A DNA stretch of 64,000 nt from an uncultured Chthonomonas sp. (GCA_903859705.1 CAIONQ010000024.1:44708-108707); one strand, 5' to 3'. Counted from the stretch's first letter, positions 53,102-63,618 are shown. Numbers and translations: made by a program. The notes: generated by a model not told the origin, from the sequence alone.

Positions 53102-53287
53102 TTACCAGCTCGACTTCGTAACGCCAGGAATTAGACCCTTAAGCGCCATCTCGCGGAAGCAGATTCGGCAAATGCCAAAACGACGGATTACGCCACGGGG
53201 TCGACCGCAGCAGTTGCAACGGGTGTAACCGCGCACGGCGAACTTGGGCTTACGCCGTGCTTTCTCAATCAATGCCTGTTTAGCCAA
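53102..53287 (-). CDS. rpsN: 30S ribosomal protein S14, zinc type
   Basis: A 61-residue short S14 (type Z) started at TTG 53287, with GGAGG six bases upstream. It opens [16 protein letters not shown] and carries the zinc ligands CNCC...CRIC, ending LPGV-type [10 protein letters not shown]. The TTG start is certain from family length; a longer frame to 53362 adds 25 unrelated residues. It lies between the EF-G-like gene and rpsH, where S14 belongs. Confidence 0.96.
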   Translation of the reverse strand: MAKQALIEKARRKPKFAVRGYTRCNCCGRPRGVIRRFGICRICFREMALKGLIPGVTKSSW

Positions 53288-53374
53288 CAAGATCCTCCAG
53301 ATCTTCGGGACTTTCGCCCCTGTCGCAGCCGGGAGAGCACATTGGCTCTCCCGCTGCGCCAAGAATCTACGGAG

Positions 53375-55453
53375 CTAATGCTCCGCCTCGCGCTCCTTCT
53401 TGTGGTTCGCGATGATCGGTGATGCGATGTGTGCCGGCACTTCCTCGTAATGAGAGTGCCGTGCTCCGAACGATCCTCGGCCGCGTGTAATCGACCTCAA
53501 ATCTATCGCGTATCGGAGCATTTCTGCATGCGGTACATTTGCGGTGAGGATGGTATGCCCTTCCCCATCGTTATCCGTACCTATTATCCTTCCGCGTTTG
53601 CCGGTGAGATCGCTCATCACGTCTCCCAACATAGCTTCCGGTATCGTTACATCTACGGTGAGAATTGGCTCGAGCAATACGGGCCCAGCCTTGGCCGAAA
53701 CCGTATTAAACCCAACAATTCCCGCCATTATAAACGCGGCTTCCGACGAATCTACGTCATGATAGGAGCCGTCGTAGCATGTAACTTTAATATCCACAAC
53801 CGGGTAGCCGGCCTGTATGCCATGATCCATGGCCTGGCGCACTCCCTTTTCAACTGCCGGGATAAACTGCCTGGGTATGGAGCCACCTACAATGGCATCG
53901 ACATACTCAAAACCTACACCGGGGTTAGGCTCTATCCGCAACCAGCAATCGCCGAATTGGCCCCTACCGCCGGTTTGCTTCTTGTGCCTACCCTGGGCTT
54001 CTGCGCGCTGAGAAACGGTTTCACGATACGGCACCCGCCGATCAACTGTTTCTACATTTGCACCGAACTTCTTTAACCGCTCTACAACGATCGCAAGATG
54101 CGTTTCGCCGGAGCCAGCAATAATCGTTTGCCCTGTTTCCGGATCCCGATGGAAGCGGAAGGTAGGATCCGAAGAAGATACGCGCTGAAGCGCGGGGCCC
54201 ATCTTATCTTCATCTACCTTGGTTTTAGCAACGATAGCCTGCTCAAACACGGGCTCATCAAACTGAATTCCATCCAGCAATATCGGGTGAGCCGGATCGC
54301 AGAGCGTGTCTCCGGTGTGTGTATCAGCAAGCTTTGCTGTTACGCCAATATCCCCTACATGTATCTCCGTAGCTGGCTGCTGGGTTTTGCCTATTGGTGT
54401 ATAGACCTGACCGATACGTTCTTCCTTACCGCGCGCAGCGTTAAGAAGCGACATACCGGGCTTTATCATACCGGACATTACACGGAAATAGGACAAAGTT
54501 CCGAGAAATGGATCGGCAATTGTTTTAAATACTTGCAAAGCAAGCGGCGCTTCATCGGTTGGCTCCCGTTTTTCGGGGCTACCGGTTTTTGGATTCGTGC
54601 CGTGGATGTGTTCTATTTCAGTTGGATTCGGAAATTCATGTACGATGATATCAAGCAAATCCGTCATGCCGATATCCTTAAGTGCCGATCCGCACAACAC
54701 CGGTACTACCTTACCGGCATCAATACCTTCGTGCAGCCCTCTTACTACTTCATCGTGAGTAAGTGTCTCACCACCTAAAAATTTCTCTAGCAGATCATCA
54801 TCGCCTTCAGCAGCAGATTCCACCAGTAGTTCGCGATACCTGGCAGCTTCTTCTGTATATTCTGATGGTATCTCAGTGGCCGCCACATCTTTACCAGATC
54901 CTACAAACGCCTTCATCTCAACAAGATCTATAACCCCTGCGAATGCCTCGGCAGTGCCTATTGGCAACTGCATAGGTGCTACGCAGTTACCGTAGCGCCC
55001 ACGAAGCCAGGAAATGATCTGCGGTAAATCTGCGTTTTCGCGGTCCATTCGGTTTACAAATACCGCGCGGGGCAGGTTGCGTGCGGCCGCATTGGCCCAG
55101 GCAATTTCAAATCCAACTTCAGGTTCACTCTGTGCCGGTGTCACCAGTATTGCCGCTTCCACCACGGCCATAGCACTGGTAACTTCACCTTTAAAATCCA
55201 GGTAGCCAGGCACATCTACTACATTTACTTTTGCGCCAAGCCATTCACAGGGCGCTACAGCAATGTTGATACTAATGTGCCGCTTGTTCTCTTCCGGGTC
55301 GAAGTCACAGGTGGTCGATCCATCATCTGTTCGCCCAAGACGATCTATCTCTCCAGAAACAAACAGTAGCGCTTCTGCGAGTGACGTCTTCCCGGACCCC
55401 TGGTGCCCGAACAGACCTACATTACGGAGCGACCCAATACCATAGCTTTTCAT
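53375..55453 (-). CDS. Elongation factor G-like GTPase (EF-G paralog) inside the spc operon
   Basis: A 692-residue EF-G-like GTPase started at ATG 55453 with GAGGAGAG six bases upstream. G1 GHQGSGKTS is at 16-24, G3 reads DVPGYLDF (80-87) and G4 NRMD (134-137). Translational EF-G has DTPGHVDF, so the catalytic His is replaced by Tyr. The switch-I RGITI motif also reads HISINI. Domains III-V follow (GQVYTPIG, GSGETHLAIVVERLKKFG, GGRGQFGDCWLRIEP, RGSFGARHSHYEEVP). It matches the EF-G-like subfamily without known essential function, not the canonical FusA, which should lie beyond tuf. Its place between rplE and rpsN is unusual. Confidence 0.9.
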   Translation of the reverse strand: MKSYGIGSLRNVGLFGHQGSGKTSLAEALLFVSGEIDRLGRTDDGSTTCDFDPEENKRHISINIAVAPCEWLGAKVNVVDVPGYLDFKGEVTSAMAVVEAAILVTPAQSEPEVGFEIAWANAAARNLPRAVFVNRMDRENADLPQIISWLRGRYGNCVAPMQLPIGTAEAFAGVIDLVEMKAFVGSGKDVAATEIPSEYTEEAARYRELLVESAAEGDDDLLEKFLGGETLTHDEVVRGLHEGIDAGKVVPVLCGSALKDIGMTDLLDIIVHEFPNPTEIEHIHGTNPKTGSPEKREPTDEAPLALQVFKTIADPFLGTLSYFRVMSGMIKPGMSLLNAARGKEERIGQVYTPIGKTQQPATEIHVGDIGVTAKLADTHTGDTLCDPAHPILLDGIQFDEPVFEQAIVAKTKVDEDKMGPALQRVSSSDPTFRFHRDPETGQTIIAGSGETHLAIVVERLKKFGANVETVDRRVPYRETVSQRAEAQGRHKKQTGGRGQFGDCWLRIEPNPGVGFEYVDAIVGGSIPRQFIPAVEKGVRQAMDHGIQAGYPVVDIKVTCYDGSYHDVDSSEAAFIMAGIVGFNTVSAKAGPVLLEPILTVDVTIPEAMLGDVMSDLTGKRGRIIGTDNDGEGHTILTANVPHAEMLRYAIDLRSITRGRGSFGARHSHYEEVPAHIASPIIANHKKEREAEH

Positions 55454-55781
55454 CGTATACTCTCCTCGCCATATAGATTGCCGGAAGGCGCGTGGCACGC
55501 GCACTCCGCATCTCCAGACTCGTGAAGGTCGTTCTTCTCGATTCCAGTCGTCGTCAATCGCCGAATGTGAACATTCGGTTTTCGGCGGCGAAGGCAGAGC
55601 AACTCATACTTATTTGGTTATCAAAGAGGAACAACCCCGGTCTCATCTGCACGAGACACTGAGCTATTCACGCCCTGCGCAGCGGAATCCTGCGGAGGGG
55701 GCTGTGAGCGAACACGCAGTTTAAACGCACACTCCCCGGCACCTTCCGACATTGCTGCCGGAAGATGAACGGGGAAGGTGT
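55454..55781. other. Gap between rplE and the EF-G-like gene (328 bp)
   Basis: No gene seen on either strand. It contains an 18-bp palindrome at 55561-55578 and a hairpin just after rplE (nested CTTCCG/CGGAAG and CCCCG/CGGGG arms in about 55736-55777). A weak minus-strand promoter candidate lies near 55620-55640 (TTGTTC, 17 bp, AAGTAT). It probably separates two transcripts. Confidence 0.4.
55561..55578. promoter_or_regulatory. 18-bp palindrome upstream of the EF-G-like gene
   Basis: CCGAATGT and ACATTCGG flank a GA centre, a perfect 8-bp inverted repeat about 110 bp before the ATG at 55453. On the plus strand TTTT follows, but no gene is transcribed that way. Operator or transcript hairpin. 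Confidence 0.45.
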
Positions 55782-56348
55782 TTACTTGGTGCGGAACGGC
55801 ATTCCGAGGCCCTTAAGTAGAGCTCGTGCCTCTTCATCGGTTGGGGCAGTGGTTACAATAATGATATCCATACCACGTACCTTATCGATCTTATCGTAAT
55901 CGATTTCAGGGAATACCAGTTGCTCCTTCATGCCAAGGGCAAAGTTGCCTCGGCCATCGAAGCTATTGGGAGATACGCCCTGGAAGTCGCGAATACGGGC
56001 AAGAGTTACGTTTACGAGACGATCGTAGAACTCGTACATCTTGTCGCCACGAAGTGTTACTTTGCAGCCGATGCGAGCGCCTTCGCGCAGTTTGAAGTTT
56101 GCGATGGACTTGCGGGCGCGGGTAACAACCGGCTTTTGGCCGGTGATTGCTGCCATATCGCGCACGGCACCATCAAGCTCCTTAGAAGCCTCGCCACCAG
56201 CATTGCTCTGGCCAGCGCGGCCAACGCCCATATTAAGCACGATCTTCTCGAGTTTCGGGATTTGCATCACGTTCTCGTAGTTGAACTGCTTGGTGAGCGC
56301 AGGTGCCACTTCAGCTTTGTATTTTTCTTTAATTCGAGTCATATTCAA
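55782..56348 (-). CDS. rplE: 50S ribosomal protein L5
   Basis: A 188-residue 5S-rRNA-binding protein. It has [17 protein letters not shown] [72 protein letters not shown] and [40 protein letters not shown]. It is downstream of rplX with a gap of 102 bp. Confidence 0.98.
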   Translation of the reverse strand: MNMTRIKEKYKAEVAPALTKQFNYENVMQIPKLEKIVLNMGVGRAGQSNAGGEASKELDGAVRDMAAITGQKPVVTRARKSIANFKLREGARIGCKVTLRGDKMYEFYDRLVNVTLARIRDFQGVSPNSFDGRGNFALGMKEQLVFPEIDYDKIDKVRGMDIIIVTTAPTDEEARALLKGLGMPFRTK

Positions 56349-56450
56349 CTTTCCGGATCCCGGGATGTGCCGCCGATTCCCGACCGGCGGCGGGGAGATT
56401 AGTTACATTGCAACCAGCCTTACATCCCGTAAAGGCTGCCCAGAGTGCGA

Positions 56451-56858
56451 CTATACGTCGAGCGATTTACCGCAATCTGGATGCTTGCACACGCGATACT
56501 TTCGGCGAGAAAGTTTCTCCTCGCCTTCCTTGTAGGCGTAGCCTACGCGGGTGGGTCGCTTGCATGCAGGGCACACCGCCATTACTTTGGAGGCGAATAG
56601 TGGAGCTTCTTTCTCCACGCGGCCACCTTTGATTACGCGGTTGGAACCTGCGGCGCCCGGCTTATTGCTGGGCTTATCCTTGGTATGGCGAACGATAAGG
56701 TTTGCACCCTTAACGATTACCTTATTCTCCTTTGGAAAGGCAGAAAGGATCTCGCCGCGAACGCCCTTGCTCTTACCGGAGATTACTTCTACGGTATCGC
56801 CCTTTTTAACCTTGAGCTTTACAGGCTCTTCCGGCTTGCTTGCCTTTGGTCGTGGCAT
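56451..56858 (-). CDS. rplX: 50S ribosomal protein L24
   Basis: A 135-residue protein. The KOW domain reads VKKGDTVEVISGKSKGVRGEILSAFPKENKVIVKGANLIVRHTKDK. The C-terminal part has CPAC and CKHPDC cysteine pairs, the zinc-ribbon tail seen in many L24 proteins. Ten extra Lys/Pro/Glu residues precede the domain. It follows rplN with 1 bp between, so translation is coupled. Confidence 0.97.
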   Translation of the reverse strand: MPRPKASKPEEPVKLKVKKGDTVEVISGKSKGVRGEILSAFPKENKVIVKGANLIVRHTKDKPSNKPGAAGSNRVIKGGRVEKEAPLFASKVMAVCPACKRPTRVGYAYKEGEEKLSRRKYRVCKHPDCGKSLDV

Positions 56859-56859
56859 G

Positions 56860-57231
56860 TTACAGCACCTCCGGTGCGAGGGATACGATGCGCATAAAAT
56901 CGCGCTCGCGCAGTTCCCGAGCTACCGGGCCGAAGATTCGGGTGCCGCGCGGGTTCTGATCTCGCTTATCGATAACTACTGCCGCATTGTCATCAAACCG
57001 CAGCACGGATCCATCCTTGCGGCGGATTGCGTGGCGGGTTCGAACTACAACGCAGGTAACAACATCGCTCTTTTTGACAGTTTGGTTCGGGGTTGCAGAC
57101 TTCACAACACCGATTATGATATCGCCAACAAAAGCGTAACGTGCATTGGAGCCTTTCATGACTCGGATACACATAATTTCTCGTGCGCCAGAGTTGTCTG
57201 CGCACTTCATTCTTGTATACGGTTGGATCAT
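56860..57231 (-). CDS. rplN: 50S ribosomal protein L14
   Basis: A 123-residue protein opening [24 protein letters not shown], with [57 protein letters not shown] and [24 protein letters not shown]. All blocks are conserved. It lies 14 bp after rpsQ. Confidence 0.98.
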   Translation of the reverse strand: MIQPYTRMKCADNSGAREIMCIRVMKGSNARYAFVGDIIIGVVKSATPNQTVKKSDVVTCVVVRTRHAIRRKDGSVLRFDDNAAVVIDKRDQNPRGTRIFGPVARELRERDFMRIVSLAPEVL

Positions 57232-57245
57232 CCTGGGTTAGCTCC

Positions 57246-57659
57246 TTACTTGGCCTTCTCGACGATCCTGACGACTCTCCACCGCTTTTCGCGAGAGATG
57301 GGGCGGGTTTCCATGATCTCGACGGTGTCGCCTTCGCCGCAAGAATTATCTTCGTCATGCGCCTTGAACTTGGTGGTTCGCTTCATAAACTTACCATAGA
57401 GAGGATGGCGCTCGCGGCTCTGGACCGCAACCACAACCGTCTTCTCCATCTTGCTACTTACCACCTTACCCACGCGGACCTTACGGCGACCGCGGCTGGG
57501 TGCTGGCTCGGCACCGAAATCGATCACATCAACTTCGGGAGCAACTGCTGGTGCTTCGGCTACCGGAGCGGCCTTGGCGGCACGCTTTGGCTTCGCCGGT
57601 GCTTCTGTTGCTGGCTCCTCCGCCGGCGCAGAAGCATTGATAATAGTTTCGTCGGCCAT
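57246..57659 (-). CDS. rpsQ: 30S ribosomal protein S17 with long acidic/Ala-Pro N-terminal extension
   Basis: The C-terminal about 78 residues are S17: [70 protein letters not shown]. They are preceded by about 58 residues rich in Ala, Pro and Glu ([23 protein letters not shown]), making 137 residues against about 85 usual. The start lies 3 bp after rpmC, so the extension is translated. Confidence 0.96.
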   Translation of the reverse strand: MADETIINASAPAEEPATEAPAKPKRAAKAAPVAEAPAVAPEVDVIDFGAEPAPSRGRRKVRVGKVVSSKMEKTVVVAVQSRERHPLYGKFMKRTTKFKAHDEDNSCGEGDTVEIMETRPISREKRWRVVRIVEKAK

Positions 57660-57662
57660 ATC

Positions 57663-57879
57663 TTATTTCGCCTCTTTCTGCGCGGTCAGCTCGCGCTCCC
57701 GAAGGATTGTGAGCGCTCGAGCAATTTGCTTGCGTGCGGCGCGAATTGCCGCGGTATTATCCAGCTGGCGCATCGCATTGCGGCGGCGGAAATGGTACAG
57801 CGCCTCGCGCTGTGCTGCAATTTCACCGTGAAGCTGGTCGTTATCCATCTCGCGAAGCTGCTGGCGAATTTGCGTCTGC

Positions 57880-57893
<14 letters not shown>
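57663..57893 (-). CDS. rpmC: 50S ribosomal protein L29
   Basis: A 76-residue helical protein started at ATG 57893 (GGAGG six bases upstream); an ATG two codons earlier is too close to that site. Typical features: [68 protein letters not shown]. It lies at the nascent-chain exit. It overlaps the end of rplP by 14 bp. Confidence 0.96.
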
Positions 57894-58395
<502 letters not shown>

Positions 58396-58570
58396 GATCG
58401 TAATTCCTCCATCAGGCGCTTTGCCCGCAACCTTTCAGCTGCAGATTCTTTGCGCCGCGCGTTGCCCGCCTCCGGCCCTCATTAATTCGGGCCGGAGAAC
58501 GTTTAACAACGTTGGGACTATGAAATTTAGCCGGCACAGTATACCGCATCGGCTCGCCTTTAGGGGGCGT

Positions 58571-59476
58571 TTATTCTGCGGGTGTTTCCACAGATGGGCG
58601 TGGAGGGCGAGGACCGCCACCACCGCCACCGCCTGGGCGACCACCGCCACCGCCACCGGGACGACCACCGCCGCCTCGGCCACCGCGATCACCACCGCGG
58701 CCACGGCCACGATCGCTACCGCGATCAGAGCGCTCGCCAGAGCGATCTGGGCGGCCTTCGCCGCGCGGTGCACGTACTTCTGGCTCAGACTGCCGTGGCT
58801 GACCAGGCAGAACATCACCTTTGTAGATCCAAACCTTGATGCCAATATTGCCGTAGGTGGTAGCCGCCTCAGCAAAACCGTAATCAATGTCTGCACGAAT
58901 CGTGTGCAGCGGAATCTTGCCAAGGCGGTCCTGCTCTTTACGAGCCATTTCCGCACCGGCGAGACGTCCGGAGCACATGATACGAATACCGCGAATACCT
59001 AGCTTCATCGCGCGGAGAACTGCCTGACGCATGGCGCGCTTGTAGGCAATTCGCTTTACGATCTGCTGAGCAATGGACTCAGAAACCAGCTGAGCATCGA
59101 TATCCGGATGGCGGATTTCCATCACGTTTACATGAACCGCTTTACGGGTGAGTTTCTCAAGAGTATTCTTGAGGTCCTCTACACCCTTACCCTGCCGACC
59201 GATGATCATACCCGGCTTGGCAGTGTGTAGAGTTACCTTAACTCGGTTGCCAGCGCGCTCAATCTCAACACGGGAAATTGCCGCAGAGGAGAGTGCACGC
59301 TGAAGTGCGCCAACAGATTTCTTGGCCTTGGCGCTATCGGTACCTTTAATGAACCTACGGATCAGGTAATCCTCGTAGAGGGCATCAGCAAAAGCACGCT
59401 GTGGAAGGTACCACTTGCTGTCCCAGTCACGAATTACGCCGACCCGAAAACCAATTGGGTGTACTTTGTGTCCCAA
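58571..59476 (-). CDS. rpsC: 30S ribosomal protein S3 with Arg/Gly-rich C-terminal tail
   Basis: The first about 210 residues are S3: [23 protein letters not shown], the KH domain [61 protein letters not shown] and [24 protein letters not shown]. The remaining about 85 residues are Asp/Arg/Gly repeats ([30 protein letters not shown]). Total 301 against 210-240 usual. The 175-bp gap to rplP holds no recognised gene. Confidence 0.97.
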   Translation of the reverse strand: MGHKVHPIGFRVGVIRDWDSKWYLPQRAFADALYEDYLIRRFIKGTDSAKAKKSVGALQRALSSAAISRVEIERAGNRVKVTLHTAKPGMIIGRQGKGVEDLKNTLEKLTRKAVHVNVMEIRHPDIDAQLVSESIAQQIVKRIAYKRAMRQAVLRAMKLGIRGIRIMCSGRLAGAEMARKEQDRLGKIPLHTIRADIDYGFAEAATTYGNIGIKVWIYKGDVLPGQPRQSEPEVRAPRGEGRPDRSGERSDRGSDRGRGRGGDRGGRGGGGRPGGGGGGRPGGGGGGGPRPPRPSVETPAE

Positions 59477-59548
59477 ATCGCTATCCTTTCCTGTATCAGC
59501 AGGCGGGCCCGGTTATACAGAACCCCGTGCCCAGCCCACGAATACTGT

Positions 59549-60175
59549 CTAAGCGTCGGCCTCGGTCGGCGCTGCATCCTGTGCCGCAGTGGTATCCACC
59601 ACGGTCTCCTCAACAACTGTTTCGGAAACCGGTGCTTCTGCCACGGCAGTGGTTATCACTTCGGTAACTTCAGCTGCAGGCTCTGCCACGGTTGCGCGGC
59701 GAGCGGCGCGTGCTGCCTCGGCGCGGCCACCAACGGGCTTGCGTGGCTTACGCGGCTTCGGCTCCACTTCCTCCACCACTACTGTGATGTGGCTGGTTCG
59801 CTTCAGGATTGCGTAAGCGCGGCCCTGGGCTCGCGGCTGCACTCGCTTCATGCGCGGGCCTTCATCAACTCGGGCTTCCACCAGCTTAAGGCGGCTGGCA
59901 TCCAGGCCGTGGTTGTTGGCGCCGTTTGCTACTGCTGAGGTCAGTACCTTAGAGATGTAACCAGCAGCGCGGTTCGGGATGTAGCGCAGGAATGCGAGGG
60001 CATCCAGAGCATACTTTCCGCGAACCTCATCGATTACAAGGCGTGCCTTGCGGGGTGGAACGCGAAGGAACTTCGCAACTGCTGCAGCCTGGTTATCTTC
60101 AACCTTGCGGCCGCGGTTCTTTTTGCGGTTTTCGCGGTGCTCTTTAGTCCGCTCGACCGTGTTAACATTAGCCAT
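59549..60175 (-). CDS. rplV: 50S ribosomal protein L22 with long tails
   Basis: A 208-residue protein; L22 usually has about 110. The core (about residues 28-140) reads AKFLRVPPRKARLVIDEVRGKYALDALAFLRYIPNRAAGYISKVLTSAVANG, LVEARVDEGPRMKRVQPRAQGRAYAILKRTSHITVVVEE. A basic N-terminal stretch of about 27 residues and an Ala/Val/Glu/Thr-rich C-terminal tail of about 65 are added. L22 lines the nascent peptide tunnel. Confidence 0.96.
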   Translation of the reverse strand: MANVNTVERTKEHRENRKKNRGRKVEDNQAAAVAKFLRVPPRKARLVIDEVRGKYALDALAFLRYIPNRAAGYISKVLTSAVANGANNHGLDASRLKLVEARVDEGPRMKRVQPRAQGRAYAILKRTSHITVVVEEVEPKPRKPRKPVGGRAEAARAARRATVAEPAAEVTEVITTAVAEAPVSETVVEETVVDTTAAQDAAPTEADA

Positions 60176-60193
60176 GTGTGTGTGCGTCCTTCT

Positions 60194-60481
60194 CTATTTG
60201 ATGCCGGATCGCCGCTCGACCTGCTGGCCCGCGTGGCCTCTAAAGAGGCGCGTAACCGCGAACTCGCCAAGCTTATGACCAACCATGTTTTCAGTAATGA
60301 AGATCGGAATGTGCTTCCTGCCATCGTGCACCAACATGGTGTGACCGATGAAGTCTGGGAAGATTGTGGAACGGCGAGACCATGTTTTGATAGCCTTCTT
60401 CTCGTTCCGCGAGTTCATCCCGCGCACTTTCTCGAGCAATTTGGGGTCCGCGTAGGGCCCTTTCTTAAGTGAACGTCCCAT
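60194..60481 (-). CDS. rpsS: 30S ribosomal protein S19
   Basis: A 95-residue head protein: [77 protein letters not shown]. Complete and of usual length. It follows rplB by about 70 bp. Confidence 0.98.
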   Translation of the reverse strand: MGRSLKKGPYADPKLLEKVRGMNSRNEKKAIKTWSRRSTIFPDFIGHTMLVHDGRKHIPIFITENMVGHKLGEFAVTRLFRGHAGQQVERRSGIK

Positions 60482-60554
60482 CCATATCTCCGGGGTTGGC
60501 TTTATCGGGATGCCGCAGGCGGATTAACCTGCGGACAACCCATAATATGCCACC

Positions 60555-61409
60555 CTACTTAGCGCCGCGCTTGCGGACAATATACTTGTCGGTAGACTTG
60601 TTGTGCCGTGTCTTGGCGCCGAGAGCGGGTTTGCCCCACGGGGTTGCAGGGCCCTTCTTACGCCCAACGGGGCTCTGTGCTTCACCACCACCATGTGGGT
60701 GATCGCGCGGGGTCATTGCAACACCGCGAACGTGCGGCTTGATACCGCGCCATCTGGAGGCACCTGCTTTGCCGAGGGACAGGTTCTCGTGCTCGGGGTT
60801 GCCTACCTGACCGATAGTTGCATGGCAGGTGAGCAAGATGAGACGCGTTTCGCCGGATGGCAGGCGAACCTGTGCGTAGCGGGCTTCTTTAGCCATAAGC
60901 TGTGCACCGACGCCGGCGGACCGAACGAGCTGACCACCCTTACCCAGATGCATTTCGATGTTATGGATGGTTGTGCCAACCGGGATCGAACGCAGCGGCA
61001 TGCTGTTACCGGGACGAATATCGGCGGTGTCGGATGCGATTACGGAATCGCCTTCCTTCAAGCCAATCGGAGTCAGAATGTATCTCTTCTCGCCATCAGC
61101 GTACTCCACGAGGGAGATACGGCAAGAGCGGTTGGGATCATACTCGATGGTAAGAACGGTACCTACCACATCGTACTTATCACGCTTGAAATCAATAACG
61201 CGATACATGCGCTTGGTTCCACCGCCGTGGAAGCGATGGGTTACGCGGCCCTTGTTATTTCGACCACCGGTTTTCTTGATCGGGTTGAGCAGCGGTTTGT
61301 ATGGGTCTACCGGCTGATTCTTACCTTCGGCTTTTGTAAGCTCTGAGAAGGTTGGGATCGCTCGGAAGCGCCGCCCTGGCCCGGTGGGTTTAAACTGTCT
61401 AATTGGCAT
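60555..61409 (-). CDS. rplB: 50S ribosomal protein L2
   Basis: A 284-residue protein needed for peptidyl transfer and subunit joining. It has [84 protein letters not shown], and the catalytic-region loop [21 protein letters not shown], where the conserved His of DHPHGGG is present. Confidence 0.98.
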   Translation of the reverse strand: MPIRQFKPTGPGRRFRAIPTFSELTKAEGKNQPVDPYKPLLNPIKKTGGRNNKGRVTHRFHGGGTKRMYRVIDFKRDKYDVVGTVLTIEYDPNRSCRISLVEYADGEKRYILTPIGLKEGDSVIASDTADIRPGNSMPLRSIPVGTTIHNIEMHLGKGGQLVRSAGVGAQLMAKEARYAQVRLPSGETRLILLTCHATIGQVGNPEHENLSLGKAGASRWRGIKPHVRGVAMTPRDHPHGGGEAQSPVGRKKGPATPWGKPALGAKTRHNKSTDKYIVRKRGAK

Positions 61410-61488
61410 CTAAAAACTCCCAGTTATTAGAAGGAATGCTCGTAGCGAGCACGCTCCGCAGCCACGCTGCGGATCGCGGAGTTCCTGG

Positions 61489-61788
61489 CTAAATACCCTC
61501 AAACAGGACGAGCGGCAGATCGGTGGTAACGATGGCCTTCTTCCAGTTGGGTGCGTAGCCGGATTTGCCTCCGCGTACCTGCGCACGCTTCTTCTTTCCC
61601 TTCACGCGTAGCGTGTTAACCTTGGTTACCTTGACGCCATCTTTCTGGTAGATTGTTTCAATTGCGGATGCAATTTCAATCTTATTAGCGTCCAGACGTA
61701 CCCGGAAGTGATACTTATTTTCGGCAGCCTGGTCGGTGCTTTTTTCCGTCAGGAGCGGCCGCTCAATGATATCGTGCGGGTCTCTCAT
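61489..61788 (-). CDS. rplW: 50S ribosomal protein L23
   Basis: A 99-residue exit-tunnel protein that docks trigger factor and SRP: DPHDIIERPLLTEKSTDQAAENKYHFRVRLDANKIEIASAIETIYQKDGVKVTKVNTLRVKGKKKR. Its start overlaps the rplD stop by 4 bp. Confidence 0.97.
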   Translation of the reverse strand: MRDPHDIIERPLLTEKSTDQAAENKYHFRVRLDANKIEIASAIETIYQKDGVKVTKVNTLRVKGKKKRAQVRGGKSGYAPNWKKAIVTTDLPLVLFEGI

Positions 61789-62453
61789 TTAGAGGCCTCC
61801 TCAGTCGTCTCCACTGCGGAACTTGGGGTCCATACAGCTTCGATCTTGGCAACCGCATCCTTAACCAGAACAATTTTGTGTGCTGTCAGTGCATCGCGAA
61901 CAGAGAAGTTCGGAGCAAAGCGCAGCTCAACACCTGGTAGGTTGCGAGTGGACTTGAGCACGACCTCGTCGTACTCTGGGATTACGATAAGTATTCGGCG
62001 GGTGTTCTCAAGGCCAAGAGCCTTCACCAACGCAACCGCAGACTTCGTTTTGACGGCTGCGAAGCTAAGAGCTTCGAGGCCGATTATTGAACCCTCAGTA
62101 ACCTTAACTGAGAGTACGCTTCGCATTGCGCCACGGCGCATACGAGCTGGGAAGGCTTTGCGGTAATCGCGTGGGGTTGGTCCACCAACCACGCCACCAT
62201 GGCGCCAGTGCGGCGATCGGGTAGAACCCTGGCGCGCGCGGCCGGTGCCTTTCTGTCTCCAGGGCTTACGACCACCACCGCGCACTTCGCTGCGCGTTTT
62301 GGTATCGTGTGTACCCTGCCGTGCATTTGCTTCTTCGGTTACGATGGCCTGATGCACCAGCGCCTCGTTGAAATCAACGCCGAAGATAGCATCTGGCAGC
62401 GGCAGCGAGCCAACTTGTTTGCCCTCGATATTATAAAGAGGAATCGTTGCCAT
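61785..62453 (-). CDS. rplD: 50S ribosomal protein L4
   Basis: A 222-residue protein. Blocks: IPLYNIEGKQVGSLPLPDAIFG, VTEEANARQGTHDTKTRSEVRGGGRKPWRQKGTGRARQGSTRSPHWRHGGVVGGPTPRDY, where the extended loop reaches the tunnel. In enterobacteria L4 represses the S10 operon. The usual arginine-rich loop is complete. Confidence 0.98.
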   Translation of the reverse strand: MATIPLYNIEGKQVGSLPLPDAIFGVDFNEALVHQAIVTEEANARQGTHDTKTRSEVRGGGRKPWRQKGTGRARQGSTRSPHWRHGGVVGGPTPRDYRKAFPARMRRGAMRSVLSVKVTEGSIIGLEALSFAAVKTKSAVALVKALGLENTRRILIVIPEYDEVVLKSTRNLPGVELRFAPNFSVRDALTAHKIVLVKDAVAKIEAVWTPSSAVETTEEASK

Positions 62454-62468
62454 AATAGGTGCTCTCTC

Positions 62469-63095
62469 CTAGCGCTGTTTCAGCAGCTGAATCGTGATCA
62501 GTCCGCCATCGGAACCAGGGATGGCTCCTTCAACCAGCAGAATGTTCTTAACAGGATCCACGCGGACAATTCGAAGTCCGCGCACGGTAACCTGCTTGTT
62601 GCCCATCTGGCCGGGTTTGCGGGTTCCCTTGAAAGTTCGGGCCGCATCGGTTGCACCGCTGGATTGCGGTTTACGGTGAATCATTGAACCGTGACCCATG
62701 TCGCCACCATGAAAATGGAAGCGCTTTACTACACCAGCAAAACCTTTACCCTTGGAGGTGCCGGTCACTTTTACGCGCTGGCCAGGTTTAAAGATGTCGC
62801 AAGTAATTGTATCACCGAGCTGGTAACCACTGATATCTTCGGTGCGAATTTCGCGCATATGCCGAAGGGGTTTGATGCCGGCCTTGCTAAAGTGCCCCGT
62901 TTTAGGCGCGTTGACGAGTCTTGGACGGATTTCGCCAAAGCCTACTTGGACGGCTACATAGCCATCCGATTCAACACTTTTGAGCTGTGTGACAATGCAG
63001 GGGCCTGCCTCTATCACGGAAACCGGAATGATTTCACCCTGGTCGTTAAAGACCTGAGTCATTCCGATTTTCCTGCCCAGGATTGTGTCTACCAC
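62469..63095 (-). CDS. rplC: 50S ribosomal protein L3
   Basis: A 208-residue early-assembly protein: ILGRKIGMTQVFNDQGEIIPVSVIEAGPCIVTQLKSVESDGYVAVQVGFG, VKVTGTSKGKGFAGVVKRFHFHGGDMGHGSMIHRKPQSSGA and GTRKPGQMGNKQVTVRGLRIVRVDPVKNILLVEGAIPG. The methylatable Gln region is present. It follows rpsJ by 116 bp. Confidence 0.98.
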   Translation of the reverse strand: MVDTILGRKIGMTQVFNDQGEIIPVSVIEAGPCIVTQLKSVESDGYVAVQVGFGEIRPRLVNAPKTGHFSKAGIKPLRHMREIRTEDISGYQLGDTITCDIFKPGQRVKVTGTSKGKGFAGVVKRFHFHGGDMGHGSMIHRKPQSSGATDAARTFKGTRKPGQMGNKQVTVRGLRIVRVDPVKNILLVEGAIPGSDGGLITIQLLKQR

Positions 63096-63211
63096 GTTAT
63101 TCTCCTGTAGAAGTACGCTACTCTGCCGGATAGTTCCCGGCGGAAAAGCGGCTTAACGAACCGCGGACGGAACGTTTTGCATACCTGTTATCTGCCAAAA
63201 CAATCGTAGAA

Positions 63212-63532
63212 CTAGAGTTTGATCTCAATATCCACGCCGCTGGGCAAATCTAAACGCATCAGTGCGTCGATTGTCTTTGGTCCGGGTTCAAGTATATCGA
63301 TCAAGCGCTTGTGTGTACGCTGCTCGAAATGCTCCATCGACTCTTTATCGATGGTGGAAGCCCGGTTCACGCAGAAGATTGCCTTTTCGGTTGGAAGTAG
63401 AACGGGGCCCGCAACACGTGCGCCAGTTCTCTTCGCGGTATCGACAATTTTTTCTGCGGATTGATCCAGAATACGGTGATCGAATGCGCGCAAGCGTATT
63501 CGGACCTTATTCTGTCGTGCCAGAGTTGCCAT
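63212..63532 (-). CDS. rpsJ: 30S ribosomal protein S10 (NusE)
   Basis: A 106-residue protein: [99 protein letters not shown], all canonical. S10 also serves in transcription antitermination with NusB. A structured leader and an extended -10 promoter lie upstream, so a transcript likely starts here. Confidence 0.98.
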   Translation of the reverse strand: MATLARQNKVRIRLRAFDHRILDQSAEKIVDTAKRTGARVAGPVLLPTEKAIFCVNRASTIDKESMEHFEQRTHKRLIDILEPGPKTIDALMRLDLPSGVDIEIKL

Positions 63533-63560
63533 CCGTCTCCTCTTTCAGAGTTTGCCGCGG

Positions 63561-63618
63561 TGCGCAAGTGTGCGCGTCCGTTCGGCAACAAACAAAGCAT
63601 CAGGTTAAGTGCCGGACG
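63561..63618 (-). promoter_or_regulatory. Structured leader of the S10 transcript
   Basis: Within the leader CGTCCG and CGGACG arms (63618-63613 and 63580-63575) can pair, with an inner GCA/TGC extension. A second small stem, GCGCA with TGCGC, lies in 63561-63574. If transcription starts near 63612 the first arm is partly lost. Candidate r-protein control site. Confidence 0.35.

Noticed and set aside
55561..55585. Palindrome followed by TTTT read as a plus-strand terminator
   Set aside because: No plus-strand gene lies upstream within several kilobases; an operator or leader hairpin fits better.
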